Of a stretch of 21,826 nt of DNA, positions 15,225-21,826 are shown piece after piece. Made by a program: the position numbers and the translations under genes. The notes beneath the pieces are model-generated. The model saw nothing but the letters and a program-made list of their open reading frames with translations, had not been told where the DNA came from and did no database searches. How positions within the stretch are numbered: position 1 is the stretch's first letter; each line of letters begins with the position of its first letter. This DNA is from Lachnospiraceae bacterium UBA7160 (GTDB lineage Bacteria > Bacillota > Clostridia > Lachnospirales > Lachnospiraceae): assembly GCA_002491565.1 (NCBI GenBank), contig DKWE01000032.1:1-21826 (forward strand). The letters run 5' to 3'.

Positions 15225-16141
15225 AATGCTGCGTCCCCCCTATATATCTTCATCATTCTTCGCACCATCTGTGCAATCGCGTCTCTGGCTTCCTGTGGTT
15301 CAAGCACTTCTGCCTTATCTCCGAACACCATAAGCCAGGTAATCAGATTCTCCATATCTGTGTATTCAGCCGTGAATAGCAGCTTTCCATCACCTGTCTC
15401 TGTAAAGCAGTTAGGACCGAACTCTTCTACCAGACGCCACTTCTGATCCGGCTCAAACAGCGCTTTAACTTTAATCTCTCCTGGAAAAATCTTCTCATTT
15501 GAAAGATCCGGCATAGACACATCTCTGCATTCAAAAACTTCTCCCATTTCCTGAACACCGTCCATACGGTTCAGTTTGAACAGCCTAAAGTCTTTCCGAT
15601 CTTTGCACCAGCCCCAGAGATACCAGCTTGACCACCGAAATACCAGATAATATGGTTCGACAGTTCTCTCACTTTCACCGGATGGAGCATAGTACCGAAA
15701 CCTGACCAGATGCCTTGCTCCTATAGCATCTTGTATCGTCTCAATCTTAGGCGCAAGTGTTTCCCGATACCAGGATGACAGATCAATCAGAATGGAGTCT
15801 CTGCCGCTGATAAACTCAGAGGAGCCTGCCTGAATCTTCTCCATCAACTGACCATAATATCTGCTGCCGCTCACACTATCCAAGCCCCGGAGACCTGCAA
15901 GTATCATCTGCATGTCCTTTGAAGTCAAAATCGTTCGATCCATCCTGTACCCGTTCATGATGCTGATACCGCCGCCAGTCCCCTGAGCAGTCCTTATAGG
16001 AATCCCTGCCTTACAGAGATCTTCAATATCCCGGTTTATCGTTCTGCGAGATACCTCAAATCTTTCTGCCAGTTCAGGTGCCGTAGTTTTTTCTTTCTGC
16101 AACAACACAGACAATATCCCGATCAGCCTGTCTATCTTCAT
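15221..16141 (-). CDS. WYL domain transcriptional regulator (YafY/DeoR-like)
   Basis: A 306-residue regulator. N-terminal winged helix-turn-helix at about 1-60 (TAPELAERFEVSRRTINRDIEDL), then a WYL domain (about 130-230) with WSSWYLWGWCKDRKDFRLFK carrying the namesake Trp-Tyr-Leu, and a WCX-type C-terminal segment. WYL proteins often bind nucleic acids or nucleotides as sensors and regulate stress or defence genes. An upstream GTG at 16150 is in frame, but the ATG at 16141 is better spaced from GGAG. Its stop overlaps the start of the broken VOC gene, so that gene was once its operon partner. A promoter lies at about 16201-16229. Confidence 0.9.
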   Translation of the reverse strand: MKIDRLIGILSVLLQKEKTTAPELAERFEVSRRTINRDIEDLCKAGIPIRTAQGTGGGISIMNGYRMDRTILTSKDMQMILAGLRGLDSVSGSRYYGQLMEKIQAGSSEFISGRDSILIDLSSWYRETLAPKIETIQDAIGARHLVRFRYYAPSGESERTVEPYYLVFRWSSWYLWGWCKDRKDFRLFKLNRMDGVQEMGEVFECRDVSMPDLSNEKIFPGEIKVKALFEPDQKWRLVEEFGPNCFTETGDGKLLFTAEYTDMENLITWLMVFGDKAEVLEPQEARDAIAQMVRRMMKIYRGDAAL

Positions 16142-16200
16142 TCTTCTCACGCTCCATCTGTATCATACCAAGCTAAACACGACAATAGCATGGCATGTTT

Positions 16201-16229
16201 ATTATAGCAGCAAAAATATTTCCCGTAAA
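16201..16229 (-). promoter_or_regulatory. Promoter of the WYL regulator gene
   Basis: In the minus strand a perfect TATAAT (16206-16201) with TG one base upstream (TGCTATAAT) lies 17 bp after TTTACG (16229-16224). The -35 is weak, but the extended -10 is strong. About 60 nt upstream of the start. Confidence 0.6.
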
Positions 16230-16304
16230 TGAAAAAAGCCTGCGAACATCAAGATTCTTCCCAATGCCGCTTGCAGATATCAATGCAAAGCTCGATCAAT
16301 ATAA

Positions 16305-16328
16305 AAGGAACCAGTTTCCCGATTCCTT
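16305..16328 (-). terminator. Probable terminator of the TipA-like regulator gene
   Basis: In the sense RNA AAGGAAUC pairs with GGUUCCUU around an 8-nt loop (one U-G pair), followed by UUAU, so the stem ends in UUUUAU. It begins 23 nt after the stop codon. The U-run is short, so termination may be partial. Confidence 0.45.
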
Positions 16329-16351
16329 CTATGTTGCGATATGTGCAGTGT

Positions 16352-17203
16352 TTATTTTTGGGAATAGAACGCTTCTATCGCCGCTCCGATATATTTTGCA
16401 GATCCGTCCCCGTAAACAGAATCGACCCCTTCTATCAATTCAGCTTTTTCCTGATACCCTTTGGCGATATCCAACAATAATCTCTGTGGATCATCAATCT
16501 GATAAAGTTGTCTGGCCACGAAATCATACTCGCCAATCAGCTGCCGAACCTCGAAAGAATTTACATCTGTCCCTTTCATCTCTGCCAACTTCTTTTGTAT
16601 TTCTCCGATCCTTTTCTGATATGCGGTGAATACCTCTGATTTAGGCGGTTCCTTTAAAGCTTCCCTTACGGCTTCCCTGCTTCCATACCATTCCACCACT
16701 TTCGCATAGTTTTTCTGAACGCTTTCATCAGATGCGCTTTCAACCATATGCTTTTCCCATTCCTCGATACTGCCGTAACGATCGATAAATATCTGCTTCC
16801 GCGTTTCATTCATATTCAGCAGCATATCGGAAAACATAGCATGTAGTTCCGTTTCATCAAATACCACAAAGTCCATATCCTGATCTCCTTTCAGCATGTC
16901 ATCTATGCTGGCAATAATGCGGTCAATTCTCTGCCGTTTCAGACATAGCATTTCCCGCTGCTTTGCCAGAACACTGTTGCGATCAAGATCAGGATTCTCC
17001 ATAATGAGCTTTATATCCGCAAGCGGCAGCGCCAACTCACGAAAAACAAGAATCTGTCCAAGCTTCTCAATGGCTTTATCGTCATAAAGCCTGTATCCTG
17101 CTTCTGTAACTTCTGTCGGCTTGAAAAGTCCGATTTCATCATAATAATGAAGCGTGCGCACTGAGATACCTGTAAGCTCCGATACTTCTTTAACTGTCTT
17201 CAT
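16352..17203 (-). CDS. MerR family regulator with TipAS antibiotic-recognition domain
   Basis: A 283-residue regulator. The N-terminal MerR winged helix-turn-helix (about 1-70) reads VSELTGISVRTLHYYDEIGLF and GYRLYDD. A helical dimerisation segment follows (about 75-110), then a TipAS-like ligand domain in the C-terminal half (FSDMLLNMNE, ERYGSIEEWEKHM-like region, and YQEKAELIEGVDSVYGDGSAKYIGAAIEAFY at the end). TipA-type proteins bind peptide or other drugs and switch on multidrug genes. The ATG follows AGGAGAAGG. The promoter has the 19-bp spacer typical of MerR-controlled promoters, so the gene is probably autoregulated. No obvious target gene follows; the nearby MATE exporter upstream has its own regulator. 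Confidence 0.92.
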   Translation of the reverse strand: MKTVKEVSELTGISVRTLHYYDEIGLFKPTEVTEAGYRLYDDKAIEKLGQILVFRELALPLADIKLIMENPDLDRNSVLAKQREMLCLKRQRIDRIIASIDDMLKGDQDMDFVVFDETELHAMFSDMLLNMNETRKQIFIDRYGSIEEWEKHMVESASDESVQKNYAKVVEWYGSREAVREALKEPPKSEVFTAYQKRIGEIQKKLAEMKGTDVNSFEVRQLIGEYDFVARQLYQIDDPQRLLLDIAKGYQEKAELIEGVDSVYGDGSAKYIGAAIEAFYSQK

Positions 17204-17234
17204 TATGATCCTTCTCCTGTCTCTTGATAATGCT

Positions 17235-17265
17235 ATTGTAGGTTATGACGGAACGTGAGAGTCAA
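17235..17265 (-). promoter_or_regulatory. MerR-type promoter with 19-bp spacer
   Basis: In the minus strand TTGACT (17265-17260) and TACAAT (17240-17235) are 19 bp apart, longer than the usual 17 bp. Over-long spacers are the mark of promoters untwisted by MerR-family activators. The spacer contains an imperfect dyad around CACGTTCCGTC. Predicted start is about 25 nt before the regulator's ATG. Confidence 0.75.
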
Positions 17266-17357
17266 TAGGCATTTCAGCTTTTTTCTTTTTTTATTATATC
17301 GCCATCACAGAACTTGGCACAACTCTTTTTTGAACTCCTTCAGCGTGAAGCTCACTC

Positions 17358-17633
17358 TCACAGCCCCCCGTAGCTCGTATCCACTGCCAGCCTGCTTTTG
17401 AAACCGTCAATATACTTCTCCGTATTCACGATATTCATGGTCTCCGTATCCAGATATTCCCCCGTGATACTTGCCAGCCTCTTATAAGCGGAAAGCCTCT
17501 GCAGCCACCTCTTCGATACATGGAAGGACACCTGGATTTCTACCATGCCTTCCCTTACCACATCCCTCTGTGTGGTACCTGCTTCTGTCACCCCGGAGGT
17601 ACTCTCCATTATGTATTCCATCGTGATCTTCAT
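17358..17633 (-). CDS. Hypothetical protein, 91 residues
   Basis: A 91-codon frame from ATG at 17633, with AGGAG 7 nt upstream, inside the coding region of the preceding ORF in another frame. The product has no signal peptide or membrane helix. The C-terminal half (SKRWLQRLSAYKRLASITG, then YIDGFKSRLAVDTSYGGL) looks like a folded, conserved protein, and codon choice supports this frame over the overlapping one. I do not recognise the family. It may be a small cargo or phage/conjugative-element gene, given the neighbouring accessory genes. Confidence 0.5.
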   Translation of the reverse strand: MKITMEYIMESTSGVTEAGTTQRDVVREGMVEIQVSFHVSKRWLQRLSAYKRLASITGEYLDTETMNIVNTEKYIDGFKSRLAVDTSYGGL

Positions 17634-17739
17634 CTAATTTCTCCTCAATGCTGATGCCAGCACAATCAACGATTTTCATCATCTTATCGTAGACCTGCTG
17701 TTCCGATTCATCCAATGAAAGAACAATCCATTTTCCCAT
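17482..17739 (-). CDS. Hypothetical protein, 85 residues, overlapping the next ORF
   Basis: An 85-codon frame from ATG at 17739 with GAGGGGG upstream. The first 40 residues (MGKWIVLSLDESEQQVYDKM and following) look like real protein. From about residue 40 on the sequence becomes low in hydrophobic pattern and lies wholly over the second ORF in another frame. Either the gene truly ends with this overlap, or a frameshift once joined its start to the next ORF. No family recognised. Confidence 0.4.
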   Translation of the reverse strand: MGKWIVLSLDESEQQVYDKMMKIVDCAGISIEEKLDEDHDGIHNGEYLRGDRSRYHTEGCGKGRHGRNPGVLPCIEEVAAEAFRL

Positions 17740-17822
17740 ATCATTCCCCCTCTTAACACTCCAAAAATATATTTTTAATCTCTGTATCTATTAATAATGA
17801 AAAATCCGCGTCAGCCCAACTT

Positions 17823-19241
17823 TCACAAATATTGATAATATTTGCGATGCCTGAATATCAAGTATATCGTCAGCATAAAGGTAAGCAGTTCCGCAATGGG
17901 AATGGCTAACCATACGCCTGTTACCTCTAAAAATCTCGGCAAAATCAAAAGGAAAATCATAATAAACCCAAATGTCCGTAAGAAAGAAATCGTTGCGGAA
18001 GCTTTACCATTTGATAATGCTGTAAATAAAGCCGAAGCGAAAATATTGCAGCCAGAGAACAGAAACCCAAATGAAAAGATAGAAAATCCTCTTTTGGTAA
18101 TTTCAAAAACATTCTCATTATTTTCGGCAAATATCTGTGCAATGTTTTCTCCTGCAAAAAGAGAAAGCAGAAATACGAAAACGGAAATCACTAATATAAA
18201 GCAGAAACAAATGCGGACTACTTTCTTTAGCTGTTTTACATTCTCGCTTCCATAGTTATAGCTTATAATGGGGGCTACCCCCATAGAAAACCCGATATAA
18301 AGAGTCGTCAACAGGAACTGTGAATATATGATAACCGTGATCGCTGCCACACCGTCCTCGCCCAATAGCTTCATCATTGTCGCATTAAACAGAAATGTAG
18401 TAACGGCAGTTGACAACTGGCTGACCATTTCAGATGCACCGTTTGAACAACTCTTTAATAAAACAGCGGCATCCATTTGGGGCTTGCAAAAATAAAGTTC
18501 ACTCCTGCCAGATAGCAGCGCCCCCGCCCTTCGGTCGGCGGCAGTTCGGTCACCGCATTTCAAATCGGCTTCGCCGATGCGGCTCCCTGTCAGAAAGAAT
18601 ATTGTACCGATAACGGTTGGTATCATATACCCGATACCCGTACCGAGGGCGGCTCCCTTTATTCCCATGTGCAATAAAACGATAAAAATGTAATCAAAGA
18701 CAATATTGGCAAGCCCCGCCAAAACGGAAAGTACCAATCCCAAAGCCGGTTTTCCAGCGGTCACAAACAGGTTTTGATACAGCACCTGCATGATATTGCC
18801 AATAACAAAAAGAAGCTGTATCGCCAGATAATCCTTGCAATATGGGAATAAGATTTCACTTGCACCCAACCCCCAGATAATTTTGTCAAGAAATAACAGT
18901 CCGATTACAGTAATAACCAGTCCTATAATAATCCCTGTAATAATGATGAGCGTAAAGTTGCTTCGGGCTTCTTCTGTATTTCCGCTCCCCATTTTTTTGG
19001 CAACAATCGCGCTCCCGCCCGTTGCGAGCATCGTCCCTAATCCAACAATCATGTTAATAACAGGGCAGACAATATTGATAGAGGATAAAGCGTTTGTATC
19101 AACAAAACGGGCTACAAAAATGGTATCAATTATGGTGTAGAGCCCCATAAAAACCATCATAACCATACTCGGAAATGCAAATTTGATAAGCGATAGAGTA
19201 TGAAACTCTTTTGCCAGTGGATTCTTCTCAGCTTCAGTCAT
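17823..19241 (-). CDS. MATE family multidrug efflux transporter with in-frame insertion
   Basis: A 472-residue membrane protein of the MATE family with about 12 helices. Family-like stretches are FPSMVMMVFMGLYTIIDTIF, NQL-type loops around TAGKPALGLV, and NGASEMVSQLSTAVTTFLFN in the second half. It exports cationic drugs or toxins using a Na+ or H+ gradient. The frame opens at 19298, but the ATG at 19241 has AAGGAGG upstream and overlaps the AraC-GNAT gene end by 8 bp (ATGACTGA). Between about residues 220 and 247, in the loop between the two halves, lie 27 extra residues rich in Arg, Gly, Ala and Asp; relatives pass from FLTG to LYFCKP directly. The frame is kept, so the protein may still work. 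Confidence 0.9.
   Translation of the reverse strand: MTEAEKNPLAKEFHTLSLIKFAFPSMVMMVFMGLYTIIDTIFVARFVDTNALSSINIVCPVINMIVGLGTMLATGGSAIVAKKMGSGNTEEARSNFTLIIITGIIIGLVITVIGLLFLDKIIWGLGASEILFPYCKDYLAIQLLFVIGNIMQVLYQNLFVTAGKPALGLVLSVLAGLANIVFDYIFIVLLHMGIKGAALGTGIGYMIPTVIGTIFFLTGSRIGEADLKCGDRTAADRRAGALLSGRSELYFCKPQMDAAVLLKSCSNGASEMVSQLSTAVTTFLFNATMMKLLGEDGVAAITVIIYSQFLLTTLYIGFSMGVAPIISYNYGSENVKQLKKVVRICFCFILVISVFVFLLSLFAGENIAQIFAENNENVFEITKRGFSIFSFGFLFSGCNIFASALFTALSNGKASATISFLRTFGFIMIFLLILPRFLEVTGVWLAIPIAELLTFMLTIYLIFRHRKYYQYL
18504..18584 (-). repeat. 81-bp in-frame G+C-rich palindromic insertion inside the MATE gene
   Basis: This stretch is much richer in G+C than the surrounding gene and contains inverted repeats: ATCGGC-TTC-GCCGAT nested with CCGCAT/ATGCGG, and smaller ones such as GCC..GGC around CTTCGGTC. 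The borders carry similar copies of CTGACAGGGAG and CTGGCAGGAG, suggesting an imperfect flanking duplication. Its length is exactly 27 codons without stops, so the reading frame survives. It looks like a small palindromic element inserted into a coding region. Confidence 0.6.
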
Positions 19242-20088
19242 TCTGTGTGTCCTCCTTGTCTTTTGGAAGAAGCACGAAACGCTGTGTTGGATAGCCATAT
19301 TCTACAAGCAATTCCCTTTCTGCAAAACCAAGACGGCAATATTCTTCCCGGTATCCGGTATCTGCCTTATCACCTGCGCGGTATGTAGTCAAACTGATTT
19401 CTTTTCCATAGAGCAGCTCGCAGGCCAGTTTATCAAGAAACAGCTTTGTGATTCCCAGATTCCGATATTGTGGGTGTACTGCAAAAAAATCGATACTCCC
19501 CTTATCGGCTGAAAATCCCATGATGCCGATTGCCATACTCTCGTCCCGTAATATCAAAGCCTTATTGTCAGCAATATACCGATGCAGATTTTCCATATAT
19601 TCTGCTTCATTCAGGCACGGGTATCCATCAATCGTAAGACTTACCAACTCCATCCAATCATCAATATCCGCAGATGTGGCAAAGTGTATATCATCTTTCG
19701 TAAAGTCCATTTTCACAAGCTCCTCCTTCAGATAGATTTCCAGTTGCAACGGGTAAAATTCCTCTGTTTCCCGAAAGTGGGCAGGGGTAGTCTTGTACAT
19801 TGCTTTGAAAATGCCTGTAAACGCCTGCTGGCTTTCATATCCGCTAATGAGGGCAATTTCAATAATCGGTTTTTGTGAAAACACCAATAGTTTTGCCGCT
19901 TCTGTAAGCCGCCTTCTTTGCGCATAATCGTGAATCGTCAATCCGATTGTTTTGGTAAAAATCCGATGCAGGTGGAATTTCGAATAGTGTAAGGCAGCCG
20001 CTACGATATCTAATTCCAGCTTATCATTCAGATGATCTTCCATATATCGGATTGCCTGTGAAACAATGTGTACTGTCTGACCTTGCAT
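19234..20088 (-). CDS. AraC family regulator fused to a GNAT acetyltransferase domain
   Basis: A 284-residue protein. The AraC double helix-turn-helix is at the N terminus (about 5-105; FHLHRIFTKTIGLTIHDYAQ and ALISGYESQQAFTGIFKAMY), followed by a GNAT domain (about 130-275) with FFAVHPQYRNLGITKLFLDKL as motif A; the second glycine of the usual pattern is replaced. Such fusions may acetylate a small molecule that also tunes the regulator, or use the GNAT fold as sensor; this is inference. The frame opens at 20175, but the ATG at 20088 has AAGGGAG upstream. The MATE gene overlaps its last 8 bases, so the pair forms one operon, probably a self-regulated efflux unit. Confidence 0.9.
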   Translation of the reverse strand: MQGQTVHIVSQAIRYMEDHLNDKLELDIVAAALHYSKFHLHRIFTKTIGLTIHDYAQRRRLTEAAKLLVFSQKPIIEIALISGYESQQAFTGIFKAMYKTTPAHFRETEEFYPLQLEIYLKEELVKMDFTKDDIHFATSADIDDWMELVSLTIDGYPCLNEAEYMENLHRYIADNKALILRDESMAIGIMGFSADKGSIDFFAVHPQYRNLGITKLFLDKLACELLYGKEISLTTYRAGDKADTGYREEYCRLGFAERELLVEYGYPTQRFVLLPKDKEDTQND

Positions 20089-20185
20089 GAAGCTCCCTTC
20101 TTTCCTCTGTACTGCCCATGTTCTGGGGGTATAATGGTACACCCTTGTGGTGCTTCCAGTGAGATATAATAGCACAAAGAGATTT

Positions 20186-20214
20186 CTATCTTTTCATCAT
20201 TCTTGCTATCTTTT
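20186..20214 (-). promoter_or_regulatory. Direct-repeat operator candidate upstream of the AraC-GNAT gene
   Basis: Two perfect 9-bp copies of AAAAGATAG lie 20 bp apart centre to centre (20186-20194 and 20206-20214), about 100-125 bp before the ATG. Direct repeats two helical turns apart are the usual binding layout of AraC-family regulators, so this is a candidate autoregulatory site. A -10-like TGCTATTAT lies just downstream near 20166-20175, without a good -35, as expected for an activator-dependent promoter. Confidence 0.5.
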
Positions 20215-20233
20215 GAAACTGGAGGGTACTTCC

Positions 20234-20571
20234 TCACGCGGCAGCTGTGCGATTTTTTATAATCTCAATATGCCGCTCTAATTTTTCACTCTGCTCAGTT
20301 TTATCAAGCAAATCTAAATAACTGCTGATCGCTGTAAGCGACGTGCGTAAATCGTGAGAAATATTTGTAATTGCATTTTTTATTCTATATCACCTTGCTG
20401 AAAGTGTAGCCGTCTTTTGCGTAATTCTTTAAGCTGAACATTTATATTGCTTGCAAGGCAACACATTATTTTATTTTCGATGGATATAGAAATCAGTGTG
20501 TTGGTATCGCTCATTAACTTTTCTGAAAGCTCCATGCAAATTTCTTTTGCAGCCTTACGCATAACAAACAC
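20234..20571 (-). pseudogene. Sensor histidine kinase pseudogene (frameshifted, both ends lost)
   Basis: Two frames together read as one kinase fragment. The first (20571-20380) reads RKAAKEICMELSEKLMSDTN and continues to LQLKELRKRRLHFQQGD-like linker sequence, then stops at GDIE. The second (from about 20391) continues as KNAITNISHDLRTSLTAISS with the phospho-acceptor histidine in NISHDLRT and ends at IKNRTAAA followed by TGA at 20234. The match between the two parts is exact for this family apart from the frame change. The N-terminal membrane part and the whole ATPase domain are missing, so no active kinase is made. No partner response regulator is found beside it. Confidence 0.8.
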
Positions 20572-21223
20572 TTTTATTCGTAATCAACGAATAAAAGACC
20601 GTCTTCCAATCCGAAATATCTTCTGCGATAATAGCAGCACATGGAGTAGCACGTCCGTACCGGCTCCCGGCCTGCAGTTACAGCTTGTCCAAATCATATC
20701 CTCCAGGCTGCTGCTTTCACAAACCTACTCCTGAATTTCGATGATTGGAGATTTTGTCTATGAGAAGTGTCAGAAGATCAAATATTCTGTCTACTCAACT
20801 CTCCACCATTTTTTGCAGTAGACCAGTTCCCGCAGACTTCCTAAACGCAAAAAATCCGGGAATTGAGACTGCCATCCAAACAGTCCCAACTCCCAGAAAT
20901 CCCTTATTTTCTACACTTTTTCAGTTCCTTATTTCTCTACCCGTGACATCAATACTACCGTCTCCACATGGCTCGATTGCTCGATATTGATGTCAAAAAT
21001 CCGCCAGATTGCCCCGTTCGTTCGCGGGAATTTATCAACGGCTGTTTTGACTTCAAAATTGCCATTTTCACAACCGCGCTCGTATGCGGAAACAGATCGA
21101 TGTGCTTGATCATACTATAATATATGGAGACGCACAGATTTCCCAATCGTCTCAAGACTTCGCTCGGAGGAAATATCTCCAAAATCCCATCGCCTCGACT
21201 CTACTAAGCCCGTATAATGAGTT
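20572..21223 (-). other. Gene-free stretch with coding debris
   Basis: No intact gene is supported. In the minus strand three protein-like fragments can be read. One ends GLEDGLLFVDYE near 20579. One, about 41 residues at 20795-20920, looks like the tail of a membrane protein (FLGVGTVWMAVSIPGFFAF). One, about 61 residues at 20929-21111, ends with SSHVETVVLMSRVEK. No promoter or strong terminator is convincing. The mix of fragments without starts suggests successive deletions. Confidence 0.5.
20929..21111 (-). pseudogene. Remnant frame ending in SSHVETVVLMSR, possible methyltransferase tail
   Basis: A stop-free frame of about 61 codons without a clear start ends in TAA at 20929. The last part, SSHVETVVLMSR, resembles the conserved HVETVVLL stretch near the C terminus of RlmD/RumA-type 23S rRNA methyltransferases. 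In an overlapping frame just upstream, DLFPHTSAVV resembles the residues that precede that motif in the same family. This hints at a broken, frameshifted copy, but the evidence is two short stretches only. Confidence 0.25.
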
Positions 21224-21826
21224 TCATTCATGGATTATCCAATGACCATAACGTTTTCCGCCGATACGTTCAATACATCCTGCTTCTTTCAAAAGAGTCA
21301 TTTTCTTTTGAATCACTCGTCTTGTAGTCCCAAGTTCTTCTGCCATTTCGCTTTGTGAAATTTCTGGTTTGTGTCTTAACACTTCCAGAATCTTTTGCAC
21401 CAAAAGGTCATCCAAAGCACCAAAAACTGCGGTGCTTTGGTGCTTTGGCTCTTTTGAACTTGACACTTTGGCACTTTGAAGAGCGTGAAATTTCACCATG
21501 ATGTCTTCACCATGAACAATATATACCGGATCATCAGCTCCAAGGTTCTTACAAGCATCACAGATTTTTTGAATTCCACGTCCCCAGCTTTCAATATAGC
21601 CTGCACGATAAAAGACTCTCGCAATATCTGGATTGAAGGGCTTTGATGAATGTGTTTCCAGCAGAGTCTGTGCCGTCCACCCAAAAGGAAGCAAGCTGCT
21701 GTTGCTAATGTACATGGCATCATCCTCAATGCGAATTTGAATCGGATTATTGTCAGCCCAATTGCAATGTATCAGCGCATTATAGACCGCCTCACGCACT
21801 GCATCACGGGCAAAAGGATATGTCTC
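21224..21826 (-). CDS. RecG-like ATP-binding / winged-helix transcriptional regulator, C-terminal part
   Basis: The frame is open to the right edge of the window (201 codons visible), so the N-terminal part, expected to hold the AlbA_2 (Schlafen-like) domain, is outside. The visible part starts ETYPFARDAVREAVYNALIH, the HATPase_c_4 region of the group named ATP-dependent DNA helicase RecG-related or ATP-binding protein, with RAGYIESWGRGIQKICDACK. A variable linker (about residues 118-140 of the visible part) rich in Ser, Lys and Pro precedes a winged helix-turn-helix (ISQSEMAEELGTTRRVIQKK and CIERIGGKRYGHWII). These proteins are probably DNA-binding regulators, not helicases. A GTG at 21799 is only an internal codon. 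Downstream is decayed sequence. Confidence 0.85.
   Translation of the reverse strand, partial: ETYPFARDAVREAVYNALIHCNWADNNPIQIRIEDDAMYISNSSLLPFGWTAQTLLETHSSKPFNPDIARVFYRAGYIESWGRGIQKICDACKNLGADDPVYIVHGEDIMVKFHALQSAKVSSSKEPKHQSTAVFGALDDLLVQKILEVLRHKPEISQSEMAEELGTTRRVIQKKMTLLKEAGCIERIGGKRYGHWIIHE

Noticed and set aside
17357..17367. CTCACAGCCCC resembling one arm of the element at 4045-4145
   Set aside because: Only one arm is present and the rest of the element is missing; chance similarity at the end of an ORF.
17762..17776. AAAAATATATTTTT palindrome downstream of the MATE gene
   Set aside because: Low-complexity A+T palindrome without a G+C stem or clear U-run arrangement; not a convincing terminator or site.
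1..21826. CRISPR array, rRNA, insertion-sequence transposase, integrase or toxin-antitoxin pair
   Set aside because: I looked on both strands for regularly spaced repeats and for these protein families and found none that the sequence supports.

Overview
The window looks like a chromosomal segment from a Gram-positive Firmicute, most likely a Lachnospiraceae-type gut Clostridia. Reasons: strong AGGAGG-type ribosome binding sites before nearly every gene, Firmicute-type families (YesM/YesN two-component pair, CD3324-like regulator, RNHCP protein, SPL-type radical SAM protein, TipA-like MerR regulator), and lipoprotein binding proteins. This is inferred from gene content, not from a marker gene. 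Every gene I can support is on the minus strand, so transcription runs from high to low coordinates.

Left half (about 67-12626) is an alpha-glucan utilisation locus. In transcription order it has a YesN-type response regulator, a YesM-type sensor kinase and a solute-binding lipoprotein, packed with 4-8 bp overlaps. A MalE-like binding protein, MalF- and MalG-like permeases, a type I pullulanase and a glycogen-debranching-type glucosidase follow. A sensible reading is uptake of branched maltodextrins followed by cytoplasmic debranching, controlled by the two-component pair. No transport ATPase is present, so a shared MsmX/MalK-type ATPase elsewhere is expected. The gene gaps carry structured elements: GGA-loop hairpins 7-8 nt after the stop codon of each binding-protein gene, a hairpin that can hide the malF-like ribosome binding site, a 101-bp inverted-repeat element before the pullulanase gene, and a hairpin with a U-run before the response-regulator gene.

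Middle part (about 12700-17300) is a mixed accessory region. It holds a CD3324-family regulator with an RNHCP zinc-ribbon protein behind a strong promoter and long leader, a radical SAM protein, a WYL regulator and a TipA-like MerR regulator with a 19-bp-spacer promoter. Between them lie decayed genes: a VOC/glyoxalase gene with an internal deletion, a stub of a P-loop NTPase, and a short ORF whose start resembles a GNAT acetyltransferase.

Right part (about 17350-21826) is more A+T-rich. It holds two overlapping unknown ORFs, a MATE exporter carrying an 81-bp in-frame G+C-rich palindromic insertion, an AraC-GNAT fusion regulator overlapping the MATE gene, a frameshifted histidine-kinase pseudogene, about 650 bp of coding debris, and the C-terminal part of a RecG-like ATP-binding/winged-helix protein that runs off the right edge. 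The number of broken genes suggests a region of repeated gain and loss. No complete new defence or mobile system is visible. The most unusual signals are the in-frame palindromic insertion in the MATE gene and the paired GGA-loop hairpins after the binding-protein genes.
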